A stretch of DNA of 64,000 bases from Diospyros lotus (taxonomy: Eukaryota > Streptophyta > Magnoliopsida > Ericales > Ebenaceae), in assembly GCF_014633365.1 (NCBI RefSeq), contig NC_068352.1:31591310-31655309 (forward strand), written 5' to 3'. Below the pieces are notes generated by a model, which saw only the letters and a list, made by a program, of their open reading frames with translations, was not told where the DNA came from and searched no databases. The stretch's first letter is position 1; each line of letters opens with the position of its first letter. The position numbers and the translations under genes are program-made. Below, piece by piece: positions 13,769 to 26,345 of the stretch.

Positions 13769-16700
13769 ATGGATGGTAAGGCTCTTTGCTTTCTGGTTGC
13801 TGGAAACTCTCTAATTTCATACCATAACGAAACAAAGATCTGATGATTTTGTTTTTTTATTCTTTTGGTAGGTAACAAAGAGGCAAAGATCGGTCGGCGG
13901 GGCAGAGCGGCGGTAGTTGTTCTCGGCGATATCGGCCGCAGCCCCCGAATGCAATATCATGCCCTTTCTCTTGCCCTTCAGGTTTATCTCATTCTCGAAT
14001 TTCTTCATTCATTCGTGTTCTTTATGCATGCCAATGAGTGAATTTTGAAGTTTAAACTTGGATTCATACATATGAGTTCAATTTTTTAGTTTAATTTGTT
14101 ATCCAGCACCGGAAAGTGGATTCCTTTATTTGTTTTATTTTATTTTTCTCTTTGCGATTTGAGAAGTCTCGGAATTTAGTGAAATTCTAACAGATAAAGC
14201 TCATTGTGACTGGGAAATTAACTCTTGAGGATTCACTGAACGTTGGTGGATTTTGACTTGTCAGAAGCTGGGTTTTGAAAGAACGCTGATCATATTTGAC
14301 ATGCTTGTCAAAAATTCTTGGCAGTAGATATTTTAAGTATTAATCTACTAGGAATGTTCTAGCTACATGATCTGCCTGTTGATACATAACCCCTCAGGAC
14401 TACCATAGAGGCTAATGCAGGATTAACATAGAACATTGTTGATTAGTCATTAGGAGGATTAGTTACTCCCTATAGTTTGCTCCCAAGACACATTCATTGC
14501 GGTCTTGAATGTATATTTAGCCCTTTCTGTTTTTGGATAGAATATATTTAACGCTCTTTTGTTTGAGTAATATGCAAGACTGATGATCTTCATCAAAGAG
14601 AACAATGAATGCATGTCACTAGTTTTATGTATGTATGAGTATGAACCAATTCTGCAGAGAGAAAATTACTCTAATAATCTTTTAAAAAATTTCCTTTCTT
14701 TTTCCCTTTTATCTTTTTTCAGTCATTTTCCCTCCCCAATCCACTAATGTACTTGTTGCCCACCTTGACCCATTGACATCATTGTCACCATCCTTTTGCA
14801 TCCATGCCAAGAACACTAAGGGAGACTGCTGTAGCCAGCATTGTGACAATAATCTCCTCCATCAGCTTTTTTGGGTGGCAACCATGAACTTTGTGGGACC
14901 AAAGACTTGGTGTGTTGATATTGATGTTGTAACCATAAACCTACAACGTTCAATTTTCTCCGCAAAACAAAGCATTCCTATTCATGAAATTGACACATTA
15001 ACAGACCATCTTCATTTTATGCCAAATTTGCAAATTAACACTTCATTAGAACATCACTGCCTAAATCTGTTGTATTTGTATATATGCGTGTAAATACACA
15101 TGTTATCAATACAGAAATAACTTCAATGGAGTGCAGAGAGAGGGAGGGTGTCTTCTCTAGTTTTTGAGGTTTTATGGATTGACTATTGGGCTTAAGTTTT
15201 TTCATTAGAGATTTTCAAGGCCAATGAAGGCTTATTAGGTGAAAGGCAATCTAGGTCAGGAGAATGAATAGAAGTTGAAGTAGTTAGAACGACTATCTCT
15301 CTCTCTCAGCTTTTTATCATTGGTATAATTCTTCCTAATGGCTGTTTTATGGAGAATTGACCTGTGATTCATATAATACCTTATCATAAGATTATTTATT
15401 TCACAATTTAGTAGTGGATATCTATTTCAAGGCAGTTACAGGTATGGAAAAATTATACAGATGCAATCTAGTGGGAATTATGGGAGTGATAACTAGAGGC
15501 AGAAGGAATGTGGGGATCAAAGGAAAACAAGGAACCTGGATCTTGTTTTGACGTGTTAAATGGTTATATTAGGACGCCTGCCATTACATCACATGAAGCC
15601 AATTAGAAACATCCAAGTGGCATGTACTACTCAGGATCTTTTGGCTTTTCTACATGCACTGCTGAATGTCGTATGAGCTTTTCATATTTATGGTATTTGA
15701 TTTATGATCTTTTTGTTTCTCTTGCAGGCAGGGTTTGAGGTGGATATTGTTGCATATGGAGGTAAGCCATGAATTATAGAGCTGTATTTTGGTGGTCTGA
15801 TATGTACGTTTTTGTTGAGTAGCTGTAAGATGCTTAACAAAAAGTATGTGGGCAGAATATAAAACATGTATCAGGCATGTAGTTGTTGACATCATACATT
15901 ACATCTTTTCTATTTAGAATTTGGCACAATGAAACTCTGTTTCTGCTTTTAACTTTTTGCATGACATACCTTCAATAACCATTGATGACTCATATGAGAT
16001 TTTTTTGGGGGTAGATTTGGCTTTGTATTTGATTTCAATGAATAATGTACTTCCAAGTACAATAATTGGGTTCATACCATCTCTGGTAAAGCTCTGAATT
16101 ACACCATTGAATTGGTGTCTTTTGTTGTTTAAAACGTACTCCTTGCCCCCCCCCCCCCCCCCCCCCCCCCAAAAAAAAAGAAAGAACAGAAAACAAAAGG
16201 TTTGATTGGATGATTTTGGATCACTTAATATGAGCAACTAATTTTGGCATTTTCAACAGAGAAACTAGCTTTATGTATTGCAATTTTAAGAATGCCCTTG
16301 CTGCAAAGTGGCATTGGAGGTCCATGTTAGCTGTGTTAGGAGATTCTTTTGGTTAAAGTTGGGAGCTCAACTTAAGCTGAACCACCCCCGAAAAATTGCA
16401 TTACAGAACTTAAGTGTTAAGCAAATGATACATTTATGTGGTTATCCATTGCTTTAATCTCATAATGCTTTTTGTGTATCCTAATTGTTTTATGCCCTTG
16501 CTTCTGTGGATAGGTTCTGACCCCCACTCAGCTGTATTAGAGAACCAATCTATTCATATTCATAAAATGGTACTGGTTGTGAGGGAGTGTTACTTGTTTG
16601 TTGTTTTTTATTTCAACATTCTGAAACTCATTGTACTTATTTATTATTTTTTATCATTTTTCTTTTCTAAATCTGGTTTACAGACACAGTGGCCCACAAT

Positions 16701-19700
16701 CCCACGGAGTTTACCAAAGATTCTTCGTCCTCTGATGCTTTTGCTCAAGCCATTGATACAGTTTCTTATGCTTCTCTGGTTTCTTTGTGTTAAAATTCCC
16801 GCTCCTGATGTTTTTATAGTGCAGGTGAGCTTTGAAGGATTTATATGGGTGAAACACTGGTATTTATTTAATATTTTGAAGTCAATTTATTTTATTAGCT
16901 TTTTTGATGCCCTGTTTTTTTCCCCATATCTTAAGAATTAGATTGGAAGTTCATTTCCTTGGCTAACTCTTTAACCAATAGCACTTGTAATGTCTGTAGA
17001 AATGTTGGCCAAAGTTTGCTATTGCTTTTCTGAAATACTTGTATCTTTTTGCATTATTTTTTTTATATTATTGGATTGTGTATTGGGTTACTGAAGCTCT
17101 GGAAAGAAAGTTACTAGTTTGTAGTTCCCTTCTTTTATCTACAGAAGTCTTGTATTTTTCTTTTATTATGTTCTACATACTCACTAAAACAGCAGCTTAT
17201 CATGTTGTCTTTCAAAAGTTGAGGTGGCCTCTAGCCTTTAATTTTGCATGTCTACATTTTATTTACCATAATTCTAGTCAGATTTATTTTTTGAGTTTTA
17301 CATGCTTGGAATGATACCTTGATATAAAGTACTTTGTTTCTGCTTCCTGCAGAATCCACCATCTGTTCCAACTTTAGTGGCTGTAAAATGGGCAAGCTGG
17401 CTTAGGCATGCTGTATTTATCATCGATTGGCATAATTTTGGATATACTTTACTTGCATTGTCTCTTGGAAGAAGTAGTCTTTTTGTGGCACTGTACCGTT
17501 GGTATACTTCAATGCCTTGTTAACATTTCTTTGGAATTTTGAAGGGCTTTCTTGTCTGTAGACATGAAGTGTGAGTTTTTTGTGCATAATTAGGTTTGAA
17601 AAGCACTATGGAAAGATGGCAAATGGTTCCTTATGTGTGACAAGGGCAATGCAACATGAATTGCAACAAAACTGGGGAATCAAGTAAGGTGGTCAGCTCA
17701 AAGTTTGTAATATCCAGCATTTTTCTGTTCACATTCATTGTTAAGTGCTTTGGTGTCTTCCTTTTCTTTAATTTTTAGAGCAACAGTTCTCTATGATCAG
17801 CCTCCAGAGTTTTTTCGCCCTGCTTCCCTCGAGGAGAAACACGAGGTAAACTGAGTTTTTCAATAAAATCCCCCATTAAGGGAAAAATTAATTGCTACAT
17901 TGAGATGAGAATTGAAAATAAACTGTGTGTGGTAGTTGTTTTGTAGGATACACAGCCACCTTAATCAGCCATATGGTTCACAAGATTGCATCAGTAATGG
18001 TAATGCAAATTACTTCAAAGATCTTTTACCTTTAGTTTCAGTTGAGGTTCAGTCTGCGTCAGCCTTCATTTGAGATAAGGTACCTGTGTCTTGTAGGAAT
18101 AATAGCTGTGGGGAGCCTTGATCTAAATGAAACTCTATTTACACACCGGGTTAGCAATGACATCATCTTGAAACAAAACAGGCCAGCACTTATTGTTAGC
18201 AGTACAAGCTGGTGAGTCTAATTCTTTCTTAATACAGGTTGTTGACAATTTTTCTGTCTTTTTTCAATGAGGTGAACTGCCCTCCCCCATGTGGGAGAGA
18301 GTGAGAGTTGATGAGTCTAGGTAGATTTTAGCATTGAGGCAACAGAAATCATTATGTCTTATGTGCATTCATCTTCTATTTTATTTTGGTTGCCAGCATG
18401 CTTCCTCATGATCTTATTGTCTTTGTTTCTTGATCTACGATAAGCTGTATTTTCTTTTTCAAACTCAATTTTATTTTCTTGACATCACTGTTTGCTGAAT
18501 CATTGTTAGCTATAATGATTATCAAGTTCATTGCTCAGAAGTACAAAGTTCTTTGTTTTATGAATACGGTGTGTATTTTTTTAAGTGTATAATTGATAAT
18601 TAGAATGGTGTTACCCAAAAGAAATGTTTCCTCTTCTAAGTACCTTGTTAACTGATTTTTCAGTGATGTCAATATCTATTGTGGATAAAAGAAACATCTT
18701 CCTTCTAATGTGCCCTGTTATATTTCGCTGGTGTTGATATTTGTCCTTAATTAATTTATTTGTTTTAAAAATATTTTCAGTGAGAATTTTTAGGTCTGAG
18801 CAAGTGATTTATCAGTGTGAAATCTTCCTTTAGGACTCCAGATGAAGACTTCAGCATTCTTCTGGAAGCAGCAGTTATGTATGATAGACGTGTTGCTGCA
18901 TTCTTAAATGAAGATGACTCCACCGGAGATGAGTTTGTTTGGAAGGAAATTTCTGATGGGAAGCAGTTTGTGTACCCAAGGTTGTTATTTATCATTACAG
19001 GTAAAATTGGTTTTTTCATGCCTAAATTTAAAACTTTCTGTTAGCGAATGAGAAGAACAAGTTTGTCTTATTTAACTTTGACCTGAAAGCTTTTGAACTT
19101 ACATGAAGGTAAGGGGCCTGAAAAGGAAAAATACGAAGAGAAAATAAGGAAACTGCACCTCAAACGTGTAGCCTTTCGAACCATGTGGTTATCAGCTGAG
19201 GATTACCCTTTACTTCTTGGTAGGTGATTTATATTGTCTGCTTATATTTATATGTTTATTTTTTTGGTGTTTTTGTTAGGAGTAGTTGCTCTGAACTTTC
19301 TTGCCCTGATCAGCTAAATGCCTACAATTTCAGGGTCAGCTGACTTGGGCGTTTGCCTGCATACCTCCTCATCTGGCTTAGATCTCCCAATGAAGGTATA
19401 TATGTCTGCCAACATCCTATTACCTTCTGATGCTAGAAAGATGAATGAACTTTACTAGTATAACTGGTTTTGTTTTGTTGGAACTCTCTCTTTAGGTTGT
19501 TGATATGTTTGGCTGTGGACTGCCAGTTTGTGCTGTTTCATACTCTTGGTAAAGTTTTCATGTACCCTTTTCTTCTACCTTTCTCTTATTATGGAAAATG
19601 ACACTTTCAACTTCGTTTGTCGGCTTTTTTGAAGCATAGAGGAACTTGTAAAAGTTGAAAAAAATGGGCTGCTTTTCTCATCATCTTCAGAGCTAGCTGA

Positions 19701-20571
19701 TGAACTCTTGGTGAGCCCTTTCGAATTGACACATATCTAAGTCTGTTCTACGGTCTTCTTCTGCAGCTCATATCTGAGTATATGTTGGTCCTTTTTCACA
19801 TTCCTTAAATTTTATGACTTACCAAAAAAGAAAAAACCTCTTTGAGAGGTCGGGCAGGGAGGAGGAGGGGAAATGGTAGGGGTGAGAAATTTTGTGAAGT
19901 GAAATGTAGAATCGTTTCCTTTTCTTTGAATAAAGAAATTATGAACTATGGATGGTTATCCCGTACTACAAACCTAGGCTTTTGAAACCAGAAGGTAAAA
20001 GAGCAAGCACAGGATAGGCACATGAAATGGCATGTTGAAATTGGATGGCCCTCCTAGGAAAATGTCACTCTTGGGTGGAAACTATTTCTGGAGTTGACAT
20101 TATTGAGCAGGAAGGAAAACTTGTCCAGAAAAATGTGTGCTTTACTTCAAAATTCCTTCCACATCAAACATAATGTGCCATAGTGCATGGGATGAAAGAT
20201 CTTACATTCAATTCATTATGTTTTGGATTGGCAACCAATGCAGATGCTCTTCAAGGGTTTTCCCAACGAATGTAATGCTTTGAAATCATTGAGGAATGGT
20301 GCGTTGGAGATGGGGTCGTCTGCCCGGTGGGCAATAGAGTGGGAAGAGAATGCCAAGCCATTAATATCTCGGGTAAGTTACTCATCTCAATCTTGGATCA
20401 TAGCCTCCTAGATCTCAAGAATATATTTCCATTGCAAACCAATTTTGCCAACCCCTGATGTTTGGTTCGATTTGATCTGGTGGGTTCGGTTCTGAGCTAC
20501 CATAGTTTGGAGTGCTTAATTAGGAAGATTTGTACTTCATTTCACAGGTGGTTTCTGGGAGCTCCAAATGA
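13769..20571 (+). CDS. TUN: TURAN/ALG1-like UDP-glycosyltransferase (beta-1,4-mannosyltransferase of the dolichol pathway)
   Basis: ALG1-type enzymes (family GT33) add the first mannose from GDP-mannose to GlcNAc2-PP-dolichol on the cytosolic ER face, an early step of N-glycan assembly. In Arabidopsis, TURAN acts in pollen tube growth and reception. Seventeen exons join in frame: 13769-13775, 13872-13981, 15728-15761, 16514-16569, 16684-16824, 17353-17501, 17594-17683, 17779-17845, 17936-17999, 18097-18211, 18834-19000, 19109-19219, 19334-19395, 19496-19548, 19635-19710, 20244-20372, 20548-20571. The product is 484 aa. Residues 17-32 carry the nucleotide-sugar start [14 protein letters not shown] hydrophobic helix lies at about 82-105. 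[18 protein letters not shown] at about 382-400 is the conserved C-terminal motif. The first exon codes for only two codons plus one base. The exon joins around 17999/18097 and the last exon are the least certain. Confidence 0.9.
16147..16170. repeat. Poly(C) tract followed by poly(A)
   Basis: A run of about 24 C followed by nine A lies in an intron of the TURAN-like gene. Its length is likely to vary between reads and alleles. Confidence 0.9.
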
Positions 20572-20990
20572 TTTCTGTTCTTGGCCCAACTGGATTCAAG
20601 CTCAGCATGTTCATCTTCTGGCTCAGTTTGGGCAAGCAAGCATGTTCATCCATCCATCCTCCATTTCCATGTTTTCAGAGGAAGAAACTGCATTTTCTGA
20701 ATTGAACTTCTCTGATGTCTTCTCTTTCCTAAATCTTAGTTGGTGTGTGTGAAACTAATTATGATAGTGAGGAATGAGGACAAGAAGATGCCTAAGGAGA
20801 CAGTGACAATTGTAGAAGGGCAGCTTCAATTTTGTATATTTAGTATTCTCCTTTGTACGGCCACTTGCCTCCACAGCTGTGAGCAAGACACTAATCAATG
20901 GGAACCTCGACCAGGCCTAAAAGCCAAGAGAGGTTGTTCACAAGGGACCGATAGGTTGTATGGAAAAGAAAATGGGAAACAAATATGACA
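20572..20990 (+). other. Probable 3' UTR of the TURAN-like gene
   Basis: The sequence stays moderately GC-rich to about 20990 and then becomes strongly AT-rich, the usual pattern at the end of a plant transcript. The poly(A) site is not clear. Confidence 0.4.
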
Positions 20991-21700
20991 TAAAACGAAA
21001 ATGAAGAAATGCCATTTAAAAAAAAAACATAAAAAAAATGTGTAAATAAAAAAAATATAGGTCTTTTTTGTAAATATATTTTTAATATAAAAAATTATAA
21101 AAAATAGTTATTTAATCAAAAAATAAGTATAAATTTATAATACATTCAAATAAACATAAACATAAGTTTTATCATGAATCATGACTTATTAATTAGAAAT
21201 AAATAATTAATTTAAATAAAAAAAATTCATCTTAGAAATGAAAATTTTCCTACCTCTAACCTTTTCAGGATGGAAAAACATTTCCAAATGAGAAATGTAT
21301 TTATGATATTTTTTAATATTATGAAGAGGCTTAAAATGTTTTTAAAATTAAAAAAAGGGCCAAAAACGTTTTTTTTTGTGTGTGTGTGTGTTTCTGAGTG
21401 TTTTGGTACAATAAACATTTTGGAAATACCAAAATGGCACTCCCAAATCGTTTTCGCATCATAGGGGACAAAAAACTCAAATTTGAGTTTTTTTTATAGG
21501 ATATATTAGTTTTCATGTCACTTTAATTACCACTTTAGTGGATACTACACATTTTTTTTTATTTTGTTAAGTTACAAAATTTATTTGAATTAAACTGTTT
21601 ACTTTTAAGGAATAAAAACTCAATTATTAACAACATGAATTAAACTCTATGAGATATAATCTCTTGATGTGCTTAAGTAAGTCAGTAGTTTCGATTATAA

Positions 21701-22660
21701 GGGTGTTTGGTTAAGCGGTTTGACCGCTTGTAAGTTATCAACAAAAATTAAACATTATATACCTTATTTAGTTACATGTTTGTTAAAAAATAAAGAGATT
21801 AAACGTTACTGAGTTTAAACGTTATTTGATAACATTTTGGAAAAACTCCCTCAACTTTTCTCAAAACGTTGTTCATAACTTAATTATTTGACCAAATATT
21901 TGCCCCCACGGGCATAGCCCAGTGATTGAGGGTGAACACATGATTGAGTGCTTTGGACCGAAGCCGTTATATAGTCGGTGAGAGGTCCTGTGTTCAATCC
22001 TTGGTTGCTGGGTTACGTGATTAACTCTCCTCTGCTGAAATCAATGGGTCGAGCAAACCTTTAAGGTAAGGGTGAAAGGTTTCACCTTTTGAGTATTATA
22101 AAACATTACAAAACTCTCTTTGCCTTCCTCTATCTCCTTCTCATCACTGCTTTCATCTCTTCGATGGTGATCATGGCCTCCAACCCCATCCCAATCTCCT
22201 TCATCTTCGTTTGTCGCCTCTTCCATTTTCGTTAGTCATCTCCATCTCCATTGCGACTACCACTTTCATCGTCGTCTCCTTTATCTCTTACCCTTATCTA
22301 TAAATTTTAATGTCTCAACATATATATTTAATATTTTTATAAATTAAATATAAAAAATTGTATTAATACTTTTTTATTAATTATGTATAATTTATTATCA
22401 TTGTAAAAATTTTTCAGTTAAATATTAATTTATAATTTATTTTTATTAAAATTAATATTTTTATAAATTTTATTTATATTATTAAATAACATTAGTATTT
22501 AATTAAATTCTGATAATTTATCAAATTTTAAAACTAAACACATAATTATATAAATAATAATTTAAAATATATTTATTTAAATATATTATTAATTTAAACA
22601 CTAAATCAACTTTAAAACTTTACGCAAATTTGTGGAAAGGCTTAAAAGCCATCTTTGAAA
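21701..22660. mobile_element. PIF/Harbinger-like non-autonomous element, right end unclear
   Basis: The left end reads TAA then GGGTGTTTGGTTAAGCGG, followed by a segment similar to 42475-42605. The AT-rich stretch at 22374-22630 matches 45776-46070 of a second element closely enough to place them in one family. The middle differs and holds a probable SINE plus a CT-rich segment. The right terminus appears degraded, so the end given is approximate. Confidence 0.6.
21901..22060 (+). mobile_element. Probable tRNA-derived SINE fragment nested in the PIF-like element
   Basis: The stretch has an A-box-like TAGCCCAGTGATTGAG at about 21915 and a B-box-like GTGTTCAATCC at about 21991, the internal RNA polymerase III promoter arrangement of plant SINEs. 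It sits in otherwise AT-rich element DNA. No cloverleaf can be folded, so it is not a tRNA gene. The boundaries are approximate. Confidence 0.5.
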
Positions 22661-22799
22661 ACGCAAATTTGTACACGAATTGTTGAAGTTACATGGAACT
22701 TTAATTAGAACTCATAATCATCAAAGAAGTATATCCGAGCATATTTTGCGTCCACGATTGCTTGATTTTTGGTTCCAAGTTCAAATCAATGCTCGATCG

Positions 22800-25500
22800 T
22801 GATGTCCTTCACGGAGAGAGAGAGAGACAGACAGACAGAGAGAAAACGAAGGGACGAATCCATGGTTGAATTCCAATCCATGAACTCCTTTTTGTAAGTT
22901 GATTACGAGGTTTTTTGTTCTTCTATACCTTCCTCATGTCGGTTCCTGAGGAGACGAAGGCTTGATAGTTCATGTTCCTTTCTGTTCGGTACCTCCGCTT
23001 GTGTGATTTACATTTTATCGATGATCATGATTGAATGCTTGCGGCACTTTGATTTGAAACTGTACGGCACTACGATTGAATTGGCATTAGATTCAACATG
23101 CCATTGTTACGATGCATCTGGCTGAAGTTTTTGTTTTCTAGATTATGGAATGGAGGATGTGCTTCGTGAAGAACTTGTTGAGCTTTAGCTGTTTTTACTT
23201 TTGCCTATGGTTGATGTCTTTCATTTTTTGCAATCTTGCCAAATTTCTTCTGCAATCTGTCGTGTGTGTCTCTCCTCCCTCATAACCTTCGTCTTACTTC
23301 CTGAAATATCTGGTTGTCTTTTATCTTCAAGAGCCCTGGCTTTGTGGAAAACCCTAATTCCTGAATTTCTCCATGTTCTGCTTCTTGAAATCTTACTTAT
23401 TAATAATGACCTATCACTAAAAAGTCTTCCTCCCTAAACAACTATAAATAAACATCAAGATTCTATCCAACCGAGACATGTAGATATTTTCTTGAACATG
23501 GAGCCAGGTGAACCTATCAACAAAATACAGGAAGATTCAGAAATTCCATATCATAAATTTTCAATAGAGGAACAGAACATTTAGATCCAAAAGAAAAAAC
23601 TTTACTCCAAAATCGCTCTTTCGTAATTGAACAATAAAAAATTGCCTGATTTTTTGAGAAACCGTCGGTGCTGACTGTTTCTTGAGGTGTGGCTGGACAG
23701 AGTAGCTTAACAATCTAATGTTTCTTTTGAGCTGAAAAATTCTCTGCTCAGAATATAGTTTTATCATGTTTTAAGTAGGAACCATTCCTTCTATTTTGAA
23801 AATTCTAGCAAGCTTTCCTACAAGACCTGTGGCAGTTTATGTAAGATGTGACTCCATGGTCTTTCTGGAAATCTTATGAATCAACTCGAACCCTATAAAC
23901 CAAAATGCTTGCTTCATTGAATCCATGTTAAGGGTCTCTTGTCTTGGCAACTTGAGAGGAACATTTTGTATATATCTGTATCTGTTAACTGTGGGTTTCT
24001 AATTCAAAGCCCCCAAATAATAGGTACTTGATGATCCAAATTTCTTGGCATATGCACTTAGTACAAAATCTCTTGTATATATCAGTTGATGCATTTTTAC
24101 GAATTCATAGTAGGAAACTTGTGAAGTCATGAACTAATTTGTATGTATTTGTAGAATCAAATTGCCATTTCCATTTAAATACACACACACATGTAGTTCA
24201 CGCTGTTAATAGTACCCTACATTGACTGGAACTAGAAGCCTAGAAGAAAAAAATTTGGCCTCCACATACTATTATTCTCAACTTATGGTACATAATCTTA
24301 TGTGACTATGTCCCAATCTCTTCTTATGCACTCTCATCCAAGTCTATCCACAATAAACCCTAATTGTTTTCTTGTATGGTCCTTACCTAAGTAGTAAAGT
24401 TTATATCTTGAATCAGGAAATATTTCTGACTTGTTTTTTTTCCCCACCACACCCCCCCACAAAAAAAAAAAAAAAAAATCAAAGAAGGAGGAGGAAACAA
24501 GTTTATGCTAACATCTATAACATTTGCCCTTGTCTATACCTATTACAAACTCCTTAACCCTATTAAGAAAACATGATTGATAAGATTGCAAGTAAGAATG
24601 AAATGAACATGAAAGCTCTTGGTGTTCTGTTGTACCATATTACAAACTTTTATCTTGGCAATGGATGGTATGCTGAATTTTGTTGTCATGCTATTCGTAC
24701 ATTGTTGTTTTGTCTTCCTCATTCTTGAGTTGCAGATAAAAGTATATTCCTTATGCATGCTATCCTTTTTCTTAAAGTTACTTATATCCTCAATTTTAGG
24801 CAGTTTTGTTCCTACAATCCATTAGAGTGAGTGCTGGACTTGTTAAAAGAATCAATTTTGTGTATTTCTATGCTTTTATCCATCATCAAGTTGTAGAAAA
24901 TGTTCTTCTAGTGTTTCTTCAGATATATTATATATATAAATATATATATATTTTTTTTTCCTGTTCGAGGATTGTCTATATGGGCCAGCTGCTGCAATGA
25001 ATTTCAGTTTCTTAACTAGCAATTATGTTGCATCCTGAATCGTCATTTCCTAGAGAGCTTCTGTAACATTCTTATGATAAATCTTCCATCTATTCTTTTC
25101 AGATAATCTAAAATGAATTAGTCATGGATAGGGTTGGTTTTTGAAATTTAGATAATATAGTTCATGACTGCATGTGTTGTTTCAGTGACGACTCTTTGTC
25201 ATGGAGTTCTTTTTGAAGGTTGATGTATTAAGTGTTACTCTCTGCTATCCATAGCCTGCAGTCACTTGCCAATATATGTTTTCCTTTTTCTCATTTAACC
25301 TGAAGAAGTCTGTATAAAACCTACAGTCGAACTGCATTTTCACATCCTCTTATAAAATGAACTGTACAGGGAATAAAACGTACATCTCTGCAATATTGCA
25401 TGTCTTGTAGCTTATTAACTTATGGATATTGCATATTAGGTGAAGATGAACCTGTGGATTTGTATTTTATCCTTGACATTTATCCTCAGACATGGGCTCC
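22800..25500 (+). other. T-rich, possibly transcribed region; candidate first exon at about 22800-22891
   Basis: A (GA)n-rich leader-like segment (22816-22855) is followed by an ATG at 22862 and a splice donor TTTTTGTAAGTTG near 22892. From there to about 31500 the + strand is T-rich with moderate GC, like plant intron or UTR sequence rather than the neighbouring AT-rich spacer. I could not assemble a coding sequence. It may be a non-coding transcript, the remains of a gene, or merely older spacer. Confidence 0.3.
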
Positions 25501-25514
25501 TGTTTAAATCCCTC

Positions 25515-26345
25515 CAATGACTGGAGGAAAAGGTGGAAAGGGGATCCTTGACTTTGTGTCATGGTGAAGATGTAGGTCACAACATGTTTGTACCAGGTTA
25601 CTAAGGGCCTCACAAAGAAGTCTGGGCATTTCTGTGTGCTCGTCATTCCCATTGCTGAGAACTCCTTCACAGGCATGGCTTTTGGGTTAGCTACAACAGG
25701 GCTACAGCTGATTGTTTAGGCCATTTACTTGGTATTTCTCTATTGGCTTTCAACCAAATTTCTGACAACTGTTACATTTAACACTAGACCAGAGGTGGCA
25801 GTTAAAGATTCCGGTTGTCATCTGTGGTACTGGTAATGTTCAGAGACATGTTGGAGCTGAGCACATGCAGTGGCATGAGTCCTATTATCCGTCCATGGAT
25901 GGGATCCAGATGGTTACCTGCTCAATGCCATGCAATGCAAGAGCCTTATGGAAGCTGCCATCTATGTTGTTCTTTTTGAGCATGTATTCTACAACCTGGA
26001 GGAGAGTTTTCCTGGAGAAGACTGTGCAACATCATTGGGAGAGGCAAGATACAAGCGCCGAGGAACATGTCATAGTCCTTAACCTATTCCTGGATGAGCA
26101 ACCGTGTGATGCAAGCTGCCAAGATACTGGAAAATGACGGATAGCATTCTTATTGTGGAGGAATACGTGGGAACAGGTGGTGTGGGTGCCAGCCTGATTG
26201 CAGCACCAAATGAAAATTTCATGATTATTTGTATTCTCCAGTTGTTTGCTTTCCTTACTAGATGTGCCGACAACTTAAGCTGGGGCATTGGAGGAATGAA
26301 CTGTGATCCTGCCTACCCAGATTGTGCTTGCAGATGAACAGCTCT
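25515..26345 (+). pseudogene. Pseudogene of plastid pyruvate dehydrogenase E1 component, beta subunit
   Basis: The parent protein is the beta subunit of the thiamine-dependent E1 enzyme, which makes acetyl-CoA for fatty acid synthesis in plastids. Pieces of it occur in order across three frames: VMGEDVGH-like at about 25558-25578, [13 protein letters not shown] near 25649-25676, a TGLRPIV-like piece at about 25696, QFKIPVVI-like near 25800, GIQMV-CS-P-NA at about 25904-25940, ILFEHV..YNL at about 25970-26000, the SRM..VMQAAKIL-like piece near 26087-26130, ILIVEEYVGTGGVGASLIAA at 26148-26207, and DVPT..AG.LEE near 26262-26300. Stops, frameshifts and a deletion of about 30 codons before ILIVEE show that it is dead. 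No introns interrupt the matched part, which suggests a processed copy. The first ~100 codons are missing or unrecognisable. Confidence 0.85.

Noticed and set aside
16438..16941. 167-codon open frame in the TURAN-like gene
   Set aside because: It reads through real exons 16514-16569 and 16684-16824 and the intron between them; the spliced model joins them in frame and matches the family.
21985..22002. Possible tRNA gene from a B-box-like GTGTTCAATCC
   Set aside because: No acceptor stem or cloverleaf can be formed; it fits a SINE better.
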